Shown here piece after piece: positions 36,033-42,908 of a stretch of DNA of 64,000 bases. Within the stretch, counting starts at the first letter, position 1, and each line of letters starts with the position of its first letter. The position numbers and the translations under genes are program-made. The DNA is from Dyella sp. OK004 (lineage in GTDB: Bacteria > Pseudomonadota > Gammaproteobacteria > Xanthomonadales > Rhodanobacteraceae). The notes below the pieces were generated by a model. The model had not been told where the DNA came from. It made no database searches and saw nothing but the letters and a program-made list of their open reading frames with translations. Where the stretch lies: positions 248,001 to 312,000 of the forward strand of contig NZ_FOZI01000004.1 in NCBI RefSeq assembly GCF_900114495.1, given 5' to 3'.

Positions 36033-37454
36033 TCACGTCGCCAGAATCCGCAGATCCAAGTCCTGTCGCGCAGCCGTGTGCACAAAGGCGTGTTCAGCCG
36101 CCATACGCAGCATCGCCGGGCTGACGTGATGCCGGTGTACGCGCTCGATCAGGGCGATATACACATGGCCAAACAGATTCGTGCAGTGCACCCGCGTGCC
36201 GAGCGTCAGTTCGATACGTCGTCCGTCGACAATGCGCACACCAATGCAGGAACGGAAGCGCAGATGCTTGTCGTCTGCCCCCAGAATCACCTGTGCATGA
36301 TGGCCACTCTCGTCGATCATTTGCGCCAGCACAGGGAAGCGTTGGTCGAAGCGTTCGCATACGCGAGACGACAGCAGCGAAGACACCGGACAACCCAGCG
36401 TCGACGTGCGCAATCCGAGCGGTCTGACCAGCGTGTTGCGCAGCGCCATCAGCCGGGACACGCTCGAAGGTGGATTGAGCAGGAAGCCGTCGAGTAGCGC
36501 ACTCAACAGGCGAGTCGCTCCCTTTTTTGCCAACGCCGGGTCGCTCAGTTCGAGCTGGAACATATCTTCGTGCTGATAAGCGTCGGCGAGCTGGCTGCGT
36601 AGCAGCGAATCGTCAGGCAACTTCGCAAGCGGTTGTACGGGCAGTCGGGTGCCCGTCTCGCTGAGAAAACCGCCCGCGCGGCGCCATTGGCTTGTGAAGC
36701 TGCGAAGGCGGCCAAGCCCGCCGCGTATCCGCTTGCATAGCGCGCTCTGCAAGGAGTCGGGGCGTACATTGAGTGCGAGCGAAACGGTAGGTACATCCGC
36801 GAGTCGCGGAGCGGCTTTCGCCAGCCACGCCACGACGTGTTCGGGCAGCAGTTCGGTCAATAAAGGGATGGAGGCTTCGCCAGCCAGTACGTGTTGCCGG
36901 GTCGCCTCGGCCAGTTCGCCGCCGAGTTCATTGGTATGGCAGGAAAGGGCAAACAGCGCGGGATGACGGCCTGACGGATCGCGCGGAGCGAACTGGTGCC
37001 AGGTCTCGCCGTTGAAGCGCACAGTGAAAAGGCAATCCGGAGGAACGTTCACATGGTGAAGTGCGCGGACGAACTGTGCCGGGTCGTCCGCGAGCTCATC
37101 CGGCGTTGCGGTGGAGAAGCGCAGTTGCGCGCCGCTGCTGCCCGAGACCGCCGTGAAAACGCGATGACCGGCATGACGGTGGAAAGGGTGTCCCTGCGGT
37201 CCCACCGAGAACGTATAGAGCGCCGTGGCATCGCCTTTCGCGAAGTCCGTGCCGCCCAACTGAGTGGATGGCTCGTCGAGGGCATCGATGAAGGCAGGAT
37301 GCGCGCGCTGCCGCGCACAGGCGCTGGCATACATCTGATCGCCGACGCCGTGGCCAAGCTGGGCGATCAGGGTCACTTCCACCGGGACACCGCCCGACGC
37401 GGGCACGATGCGCGTGCTGGGAAACGTTGCGACGGTCCTTGCCTTGCCCGACAT
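36033..37454 (-). CDS. Cupin-like domain fused to DUF2867
   Basis: A 473-residue protein of unknown function with two parts. Residues ~75-175 have a cupin-like His-rich core (GHPFHRHAGHRVFTA ... GETWHQFAP), probably a metal site. Residues ~275-470 match DUF2867 (LPDDSLLRSQLADAYQHEDM ... GFLLNPPSSVSRLMALRNTL ... ELTLGTRVHCTNLFGHVYIA), a family often found with NAD(P)-binding epimerase-like proteins. The ATG at 37454 follows AGGAGAGG at proper spacing. The preceding gene, 63 bp upstream, encodes a small ArsR repressor, so the pair is likely one autoregulated operon. No signal peptide. The N-terminal 75 residues were not recognised. Confidence 0.75.
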   Translation of the reverse strand: MSGKARTVATFPSTRIVPASGGVPVEVTLIAQLGHGVGDQMYASACARQRAHPAFIDALDEPSTQLGGTDFAKGDATALYTFSVGPQGHPFHRHAGHRVFTAVSGSSGAQLRFSTATPDELADDPAQFVRALHHVNVPPDCLFTVRFNGETWHQFAPRDPSGRHPALFALSCHTNELGGELAEATRQHVLAGEASIPLLTELLPEHVVAWLAKAAPRLADVPTVSLALNVRPDSLQSALCKRIRGGLGRLRSFTSQWRRAGGFLSETGTRLPVQPLAKLPDDSLLRSQLADAYQHEDMFQLELSDPALAKKGATRLLSALLDGFLLNPPSSVSRLMALRNTLVRPLGLRTSTLGCPVSSLLSSRVCERFDQRFPVLAQMIDESGHHAQVILGADDKHLRFRSCIGVRIVDGRRIELTLGTRVHCTNLFGHVYIALIERVHRHHVSPAMLRMAAEHAFVHTAARQDLDLRILAT

Positions 37455-37517
37455 GGCGCACCTCTCCTGCGGCAGCGCCATAGCGTCGCCGGTTGGACTA
37501 GCGATGATGTGTTTCCC

Positions 37518-37835
37518 TCAGCCCGGCTTGCGTGAGGCCAGCCGGCGGGATTCGCGTTTCAGCGGGCCGGCCGTGGGGCAGATCTCGAAGGCAAAGCCGG
37601 TGAGCGTATTCACCAGATTGTCCTTGTTGATCCGGTACACCACGTACTGCCCGCGCCGTTCGCTGCTCACCAGCCCCGCGCCTTCCAGCAATGACAAATG
37701 GCGCGAGATCGCCGGTGCGCTCATTTCGAAACGGCTGGCGATCTCGCCGGCAGTCAGTTCCTGGGCCGAGAGATAGGCCAGGATCTCGCGCCGTGGGCGG
37801 GAGGCAAGTGCTTCGAAGATAAGGTCAGCGGCCAT
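37518..37835 (-). CDS. ArsR/SmtB-type repressor (SdpR-like)
   Basis: A 105-residue winged-helix protein, MAADLIFEALASRPRREILA, with the recognition helix SAPAISRHLSLLEGAGLVSS and wing RRGQYVVYRINKDNLV. It lacks the CxC metal site of ArsR and resembles the SdpR/YczG-type members that respond to non-metal signals or to a partner protein. The AT-rich dyad just upstream is the likely operator. The cupin-DUF2867 gene follows after 63 bp, its probable regulated partner. Two cysteine-poor ends argue against direct metal sensing. Confidence 0.87.
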   Translation of the reverse strand: MAADLIFEALASRPRREILAYLSAQELTAGEIASRFEMSAPAISRHLSLLEGAGLVSSERRGQYVVYRINKDNLVNTLTGFAFEICPTAGPLKRESRRLASRKPG

Positions 37836-37849
37836 CAGCTTTTAAGCAA

Positions 37850-37865
37850 TTAAGATATTAGTTAA
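37850..37865 (-). promoter_or_regulatory. AT-rich dyad operator ahead of the ArsR gene
   Basis: TTAAGATATTAGTTAA, an imperfect palindrome in a 35-bp AT-rich patch (37843-37876) that stands out from the GC-rich surroundings, 15 bp upstream of the ArsR start. Inferred to be the repressor's own operator and part of its promoter. Confidence 0.5.
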
Positions 37866-37928
37866 ATATATAAACCTGGACACCGGTCAAGTCAAGCGGT
37901 CGACGCGGCTTCGCTCAAGGGCGAGCTG

Positions 37929-38648
37929 TCACCACTGGGTGCGATGGGGCAGTAGCCCTTTCAATTCCGCATCCGTCAGATTGCGCCACTGCCCCAGCTT
38001 CAGATGGCCCAGCTTGACGTTGATGACGCGCACGCGACGCAGCTGGGTGACGCGGTAGCCGAAGGCAGCGGCCATCAGGCGGATCTGGCGGTTGAGGCCC
38101 TGGGTCAGCACGATGGCAAAACCGAACTTGGCGATCTTGCGAGTGCGGCAGGGCTTGGTTATCTGGCCATGGATGCGCACGCCCTTGGCCATGCTGGCGA
38201 GGAACTCGTCGGTAACGGGCTTGTTCACCGCCACCAGGTATTCCTTCTCGTGGTTGTTCTCGGCGCGCAGGATTTCGTTGACGATGTCGCCGTTGCTGGT
38301 GAGCAGGATCAGGCCTTCCGAATCCTTGTCCAGACGGCCGATCGGGAAGACGCGCTGCTGGTGGTCGACGAAGTCGACGATGTTGCCGGAGACGGTGTGG
38401 TCGGTGGTGCAGGTGATACCCACCGGTTTGTTCAGCGCGATATAGACGGCGCGCTTGGCGGCCGGCGTGGCGGCGAGAACGCGCGCCTTGACGATCTCAC
38501 CATCCACGCGCACTTCATCGTCTTCCAGCGCCTTGGCGCCGGTGCTGACGACTTCGCCGTTGATGGTGACCCGCCCGGCCAGCAGCAGATCGTCCGCCTC
38601 GCGGCGGGAGCAGATGCCGGCTTCGCTGATGTATTTGTTGACGCGCAT
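37929..38648 (-). CDS. rluF: 23S rRNA pseudouridine synthase (RluF-type)
   Basis: A 239-residue enzyme that converts a uridine of 23S rRNA (2604 in E. coli for RluF) to pseudouridine. An N-terminal S4 RNA-binding domain (RVNKYISEAGICSRREADDL) is followed by the RsuA-family catalytic domain with GRLDKDSEGL (104-113; catalytic Asp107). C-terminal blocks EKEYLVAVNKPVTDEF and QGLNRQIRLMAAAFGYRVTQ follow. The ATG at 38648 gives the family N-terminus; the longer reading runs into a REP element. RluF is favoured over RluB/RluE by the S4 domain and the NxQIRxM block, but paralogue assignment needs comparison. Confidence 0.88.
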   Translation of the reverse strand: MRVNKYISEAGICSRREADDLLLAGRVTINGEVVSTGAKALEDDEVRVDGEIVKARVLAATPAAKRAVYIALNKPVGITCTTDHTVSGNIVDFVDHQQRVFPIGRLDKDSEGLILLTSNGDIVNEILRAENNHEKEYLVAVNKPVTDEFLASMAKGVRIHGQITKPCRTRKIAKFGFAIVLTQGLNRQIRLMAAAFGYRVTQLRRVRVINVKLGHLKLGQWRNLTDAELKGLLPHRTQW

Positions 38649-38690
38649 GGCTGATCGAAGGTATCGCTTGTTTAAACGTATCGGAACACC

Positions 38691-38802
38691 GTCATTCCGG
38701 CGAAGGCCGGAATCCAGTGAAGTATGCGTGCGAAGCACACAAAATCGTTTTGAGTGCTTCGCACGAGCTATCCAACTGGATTCCGGCCTTCGCCGGAATG
38801 AC
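38691..38802. repeat. 112-bp palindromic REP doublet
   Basis: Perfect 28-bp inverted arms, starting GTCATTCCGGCGAAGGCCGG at 38691-38718 and its complement at 38775-38802. A nested inverted repeat, GTGCGAAGCAC (38728-38738) with GTGCTTCGCAC (38754-38764), encloses AAAATCGTTTT. The whole could fold into one long cruciform or RNA hairpin between rluF and the ABC permease gene. Confidence 0.9.
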
Positions 38803-38813
38803 GAACAAAAGCA

Positions 38814-39590
38814 TTACGAGCGCAGACCGATGCCGCGCTTGAGCAGGTGCAGCGCAATCGCCGACAGACCCACCACAAACAGCAGCATCACCCCAAACGC
38901 CACGCCGATCTGCACGTCGCTGACACCCAGCACGCCAAAGCGGAACGCGTTAACCATGTACAGGATGGGGTTGACCCGCGAGATGCTCTGCCACGGCTCC
39001 GACAGCATGTTTACCGAATAGAACACGCCACCGAGATAGGTGAGCGGGGTGAGCACGAAGGTGGGTACCAGCGCGATGTCATCGAACTTCTTGGCGTACA
39101 CCGCATTGACGAAGCCGGCCAGCGAGAAAATCGTGGCGCCCAGCAGTACCGAAGCAAAGGTGATCAGCGGATGCACCACCTGCAGGTGGGTGAAGAACAG
39201 CGCAATGACCAGCACCAGCGCACCCACAGCTACGCCGCGTGCCACGGCGCCAGTGACATAGCCAAGCAGGATCACCCAGTTCGGCATCGGCGACACCAGC
39301 ATTTCTTCCACCGCGCGGCTGAACTTGGCGCCGAAGAACGAGCTGGAGATGTTGCCGTAGCTGTTGGTGATGATGCTCATCATCACCAGGCCCGGCACGA
39401 TGTACTGCATATAGGTGAAGCCACCCTCGATGGTGCCGATGCGGCTGCCAATGAGCTTGCCGAAGATCACGAAGTACAAGGTCATCGTGATTGCGGGCGG
39501 GATCAGCGTCTGCGTCCAGATGCGCATGATGCGCATGATCTCGCGGCGGACGATGGTATGGAGTGCGACGAGATTGCCGGAGGCGTTCAT
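38814..39590 (-). CDS. ABC-2 type transporter permease (YadH-like)
   Basis: A 258-residue inner-membrane permease with six hydrophobic segments and the ABC-2 pattern (FTYMQYIVPGLVMMSIITNS, FSRAVEEMLVSPMPNWVILL, LTPLTYLGGVFYSVNML). It begins NLVALHTIVRREIMRIMRIW, typical of the YadH group. It overlaps the ATPase gene by four bases (39587-39590), which indicates coupling. YadGH-type exporters have unknown substrates; related ABC-2 systems export polysaccharides or drugs. The gene ends beside the REP doublet. Confidence 0.9.
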   Translation of the reverse strand: MNASGNLVALHTIVRREIMRIMRIWTQTLIPPAITMTLYFVIFGKLIGSRIGTIEGGFTYMQYIVPGLVMMSIITNSYGNISSSFFGAKFSRAVEEMLVSPMPNWVILLGYVTGAVARGVAVGALVLVIALFFTHLQVVHPLITFASVLLGATIFSLAGFVNAVYAKKFDDIALVPTFVLTPLTYLGGVFYSVNMLSEPWQSISRVNPILYMVNAFRFGVLGVSDVQIGVAFGVMLLFVVGLSAIALHLLKRGIGLRS

Positions 39591-40567
39591 GCCGCTTTCT
39601 CCGCAGCTTTCTCGTTGCGATCCTGCTCGTTTCGGCCTTGTTCGACGAGGCGGACGAACAACTCTTCCAATCGATTGGTCTTATTACGCATCGAAGTGAC
39701 CGTGATGCCGTGCGCGGACAAGGCCGTGAACAGCGAGTTGAGGTCGTGGGCGCGGGACATTTCCGCTTCCATGGTGTGATCGTCGACGCGGCGCAGGGTG
39801 ACCCCCGGCAAGCTGGGCAATTCGCCCGGCACGTTACTCACGTCGAACACGAAGGTCTCCACATCCAGCGTGGAAAGCAGGCGCTTCATCGTGGTGTTCT
39901 CCACGATGGTGCCGCGATCGATGATCGCGATGTTGCGGCACAGCTGCTCGGCTTCTTCCAGATAGTGCGTGGTGAGGATCACCGTGGTGCCGGCGGCGTT
40001 GATGTCGCTGACGAACTGCCACATGGAGCGGCGGATCTCGATATCCACGCCGGCGGTGGGCTCGTCGAGGATCAGCAGCTTCGGCTCGTTCATCATCGCG
40101 CGGGCGATCATCAGGCGGCGCTTCATACCGCCGGAAAGCATGCGGGCCTGGTGCTGCGCCTTGTCCCACAGGCGCAACTCCTTCAGGTACTTCTCTGCGC
40201 GCTCCACTGCGATCTTGCGCGGGATGCCATAGAAGCCGGCCTCGTTCACGCAGATATCGAACGGCTTCTCGAACTGATTGAAGTTGATCTCCTGCGGCAC
40301 TAGCCCGATCAGCTGCATGGCCTTGCCACGCTGCTTGTTCACGGAGACGCCGAACACCTGCGCGTCGCCGCCGGTGGCGTTGACCAGCGAGGAGAGGATG
40401 CCGATCAGGGTGGACTTGCCGGCGCCGTTGGGGCCGAGCAGGGCAAAAAAGTCGCCGGGCTGCACGGTCAGGCTGATGCCCTTGAGGGCTTCAACGCCGT
40501 TTCCATAGGTTTTGCGCAGGTTGTCGACGACCAGGGCGGGGGCGGAAAAGGAAGGCTGGGTGGGCAT
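39587..40567 (-). CDS. ABC transporter ATP-binding protein (YadG-like)
   Basis: A 326-residue ATPase partner of the following permease. It has Walker A GPNGAGKS, the Q-loop in LVPQEINFNQFEKPFDICVN, signature LSGGMKRR, Walker B LLILDEP and the H-loop in TTHYLEEAEQL. The C-terminal ~100 residues form the extra domain seen in ABC-2 exporters of the CcmA/YadG type. The ATG at 40567 is preferred; a GTG three codons upstream is in frame. It is followed by the permease gene with a four-base overlap. No substrate-binding protein gene is near, consistent with export. Confidence 0.92.
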   Translation of the reverse strand: MPTQPSFSAPALVVDNLRKTYGNGVEALKGISLTVQPGDFFALLGPNGAGKSTLIGILSSLVNATGGDAQVFGVSVNKQRGKAMQLIGLVPQEINFNQFEKPFDICVNEAGFYGIPRKIAVERAEKYLKELRLWDKAQHQARMLSGGMKRRLMIARAMMNEPKLLILDEPTAGVDIEIRRSMWQFVSDINAAGTTVILTTHYLEEAEQLCRNIAIIDRGTIVENTTMKRLLSTLDVETFVFDVSNVPGELPSLPGVTLRRVDDHTMEAEMSRAHDLNSLFTALSAHGITVTSMRNKTNRLEELFVRLVEQGRNEQDRNEKAAEKAA

Positions 40568-40659
40568 GGGCTGCACCGAGGGGGCTAGCCTCTTATTATA
40601 GCGGGCTAGCTCCTGCCGGCCGGTTCAGCCGGGCGTACTCACTGTTTCCCGGAATTTCC

Positions 40660-41406
40660 ATGGCCGACCATTTCACGCTCCGTCTCGTTGCTAGCCACAT
40701 GTTGGCGCCCGCCGTACGCCACCTTGTGTTCGAGCGTGCCGACGGCCAACCGCTGGCCTTTGTGCCCGGGCAGTTCCTGCAAGTGCATTTCCATTACGAC
40801 GATGGCACCGCCACCAAACGCAGCTATTCCGTAGCCACCGTGGGTGACGGCAGCTCGCCGGTGCAACGTATCGAGATCGCGGTGAGCTATGTGGACGGCG
40901 GCGCCGCCACCAAGCTGCTGGGCAACCTGCAGCACGACGAAACCATCGAAGCCAGTGGCCCGTATGGCCGTTTCTGCCTGCAGGCGGGGGATGCCCATCC
41001 GCGTTATCTGTTGCTGGCCACCGGCACCGGCGTCACGCCGTATCGCGCCATGCTGCCCCAGATCCGCGAGCTGCTGGCGAAGGGCGATCGCGAAGTAGTG
41101 CTGCTCTACGGTGCACGCAACGAAGGCGAACTGCTCTACGGCGAGGAATTCGAAGCCTTCGCCCAGGCGCATCCCGGTTTCACCTTCCACGGCTGCCTCA
41201 GCCGCGAGGCCCGTACTGTGCCGCGGCCCACCGATCGCAGCGGCCATGTGCAGAACGTGCTGGCCGAATTGGCGCCGAGTGCCGAGCGCGATATCGCCTA
41301 TCTCTGCGGCAACCCCAATATGGTCGATGCCGCCTTCACCACGCTGAAGGAATACGGCCTGCCGGTGCCGCAGATCCGCCGCGAGAAGTACGTCTCCTCG
41401 CGCTGA
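40660..41406 (+). CDS. Ferredoxin/flavodoxin-NADP reductase
   Basis: A 248-residue FAD enzyme that exchanges electrons between NADPH and ferredoxin or flavodoxin. The FAD-binding RSYSVAT motif (around residue 51) follows PGQFLQVHFHY. The NADP-binding ATGTGVTPYRAML and the domain motifs LYGARNEGELLYGEEF and YLCGNPNMVD are in order. It ends QIRREKYVSSR, as in bacterial FPR proteins with a short basic tail. It is transcribed divergently from the YadG-like gene across 92 bp. Single gene, cytosolic. Confidence 0.92.
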   Translation: MADHFTLRLVASHMLAPAVRHLVFERADGQPLAFVPGQFLQVHFHYDDGTATKRSYSVATVGDGSSPVQRIEIAVSYVDGGAATKLLGNLQHDETIEASGPYGRFCLQAGDAHPRYLLLATGTGVTPYRAMLPQIRELLAKGDREVVLLYGARNEGELLYGEEFEAFAQAHPGFTFHGCLSREARTVPRPTDRSGHVQNVLAELAPSAERDIAYLCGNPNMVDAAFTTLKEYGLPVPQIRREKYVSSR

Positions 41407-41461
41407 GCTCGGGGCTTACCCCTAAGTTGCTGATCGGCCAAAGGATATAGCCGTGCCTTCA

Positions 41462-41499
41462 TGTGATGTGCGTCACATTTTTATGTGATGCGAATCACA
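41462..41499 (+). promoter_or_regulatory. Two CRP/Clp-type binding sites
   Basis: TGTGATGTGCGTCACA (41462-41477) and TGTGATGCGAATCACA (41484-41499) both fit TGTGA-N6-TCACA with no mismatch. They are spaced 22 bp, two helical turns. They lie 98-135 bp before the small fimbrial-like gene. In Xanthomonadales the CRP homologue Clp, a c-di-GMP-responsive regulator, recognises this sequence. Confidence 0.8.
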
Positions 41500-41596
41500 T
41501 TTCGAGCACATCCCCGGGAATTCGATTAAAGCCTCGCCGGCAACTGCCGACAGAACCTGAAAGCGCCCATCCGTTGTGCGGGCGTAGGAGGGCGGT

Positions 41597-41944
41597 ATGC
41601 GGGGCATGATTCGCAAGACGCTGGCAGGATGCGCGATCGCTTTGACGATGGCGTCGCTCCCCGTGTGGGCCGATGGCGGCCTCATCACCTTCTCCGGTGC
41701 AATCGTGGAGCCGACGTGTTCTGTCGGTTTGCAACGCATCGATGCCGCCGAAGCTTCGGCCCACCCGTCACAACGCTACAGCTGCTCGGAACGAGCCGGT
41801 ACCACATCTGGACTGGCAGCTCAGTCTTACGCCTTGTCCGTGGGCACGACGAGCGAAACGCCACTCGCCTCAGATCCCTTAATCGTCTACTTCGCGAATT
41901 ACTTGAATGTGCAGCCCAAGCTGGTGACGCAGACTTACGAGTAA
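41597..41944 (+). CDS. Small secreted fimbrial-like protein
   Basis: A 115-residue protein with a signal peptide (MIRKTLAGCAIALTMASLPV WADG, split at the cleavage region) and a start typical of type 1 fimbrial subunits (GGLITFSGAIVEPTCSVGLQ). A second cysteine occurs about 20 residues on (RYSCSERAG). It is shorter than a pilin (~150-180) and may be a minor or accessory subunit. AGGAGGG precedes the ATG; a second ATG three codons downstream (41606) is possible. It converges with the fimbrial operon, ending 5 bp from the tip-subunit stop, and shares the Clp-box type of promoter region with that operon. Confidence 0.65.
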   Translation: MRGMIRKTLAGCAIALTMASLPVWADGGLITFSGAIVEPTCSVGLQRIDAAEASAHPSQRYSCSERAGTTSGLAAQSYALSVGTTSETPLASDPLIVYFANYLNVQPKLVTQTYE

Positions 41945-41948
41945 GCGT

Positions 41949-42908
41949 TTATTGGTAGGTGAGCGTGAAGGTCGCGGTGGCGCTAACGGTGCCAGCAGCC
42001 ACTGGGGTGGCGGTCTGGTAGTAGCGCGCGTAATAGGTAAGGGTGAAAACCCCGTCCGGTGTGGTACCGACCAGGGAGGGTGAGCCAAATGTCACTGGGG
42101 TGAAGTTCTGGTTGGTGAGCTGCACGCCGATATTCTTAGCCCGTCCTGCACCGGTTGCCGGCGCGATGACGCTGGTGGTCCCGCTTTGCGGCGTTGCCGT
42201 GTCGAATTGAATGGACAGCTTGCTGCCCGCGGTGCAGTTGAGTGAAATCGGCACCACGGTAGCGCCTGCCACGGTGCCCACGCCATTGAAGGCCGTATTG
42301 GACACCGTGGGAAGCGTGACGTTGATCGTGCTGGTGTTGACCGAGCAGGCCGTTACGAAGGTCACCGGGCTGGAGAGAACGAAGTTCTCCACCCGCAGGC
42401 CCGAATCGAATTGCCAATAACCCAGCGTGCCGGTATTCAACATCGAGCCATTGGCAATAGGGCCGGTCTTCACCAGTTCAAAGCCAGACGTCACCGACAG
42501 ATTGTACGAACCCGAAGCGATCGAGCCGCCGCCGAAGGCGGTGAGGTAGGTCGACGAATTAGGGTGAGTGACGCGATAGCCAACGCCGCTGATGCCCGTG
42601 GGGAAGATCGTCGAAGACGTTGAAGGCTGGCTACCCACAGAGTTGATGACGCCGGTCCGTGTGCTGCCGCTGCAGGAGACCGCCGACGTACCTCCGGAGG
42701 AATTCACTGGCGAGAACTGACTTGAACTCACCAGCGTATCGCCAACCTGAGCGTTGGGATTGATGATGATCGTGCTGCTGGCAAAACTGATGTTCACGTT
42801 CGCCACACCACCGCTGGTAAAGCTGCATGCGGCGCGCGCCATAGTCGGCAGCAGTCCAAGCGCCATTAACAACAGCAGTGCCGTGAGGTGGCGGCGGACG
42901 AGCATCAC
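41949..42908 (-). CDS. Fimbrial tip/adhesin-like subunit
   Basis: A 319-residue secreted protein (signal HLTALLLLMALGLLPTMARA) with two parts. The N-terminal ~170 residues are Ser/Thr/Gly/Asn-rich and could be a receptor-binding domain. The C-terminal ~150 residues resemble a pilin fold (ACSVNTSTINVTLPTVSNTA ... ISLNCTAGSKLSIQFDTATP ... ATFTLTYQ). This is the usual architecture of two-domain tip adhesins. It is the last gene of the operon, overlapping the usher gene by four bases. Its C-terminal TLTYQ matches the donor-strand region of the pilin's FTMLYQ. The ligand is unknown. Confidence 0.85.
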   Translation of the reverse strand: MMLVRRHLTALLLLMALGLLPTMARAACSFTSGGVANVNISFASSTIIINPNAQVGDTLVSSSQFSPVNSSGGTSAVSCSGSTRTGVINSVGSQPSTSSTIFPTGISGVGYRVTHPNSSTYLTAFGGGSIASGSYNLSVTSGFELVKTGPIANGSMLNTGTLGYWQFDSGLRVENFVLSSPVTFVTACSVNTSTINVTLPTVSNTAFNGVGTVAGATVVPISLNCTAGSKLSIQFDTATPQSGTTSVIAPATGAGRAKNIGVQLTNQNFTPVTFGSPSLVGTTPDGVFTLTYYARYYQTATPVAAGTVSATATFTLTYQ

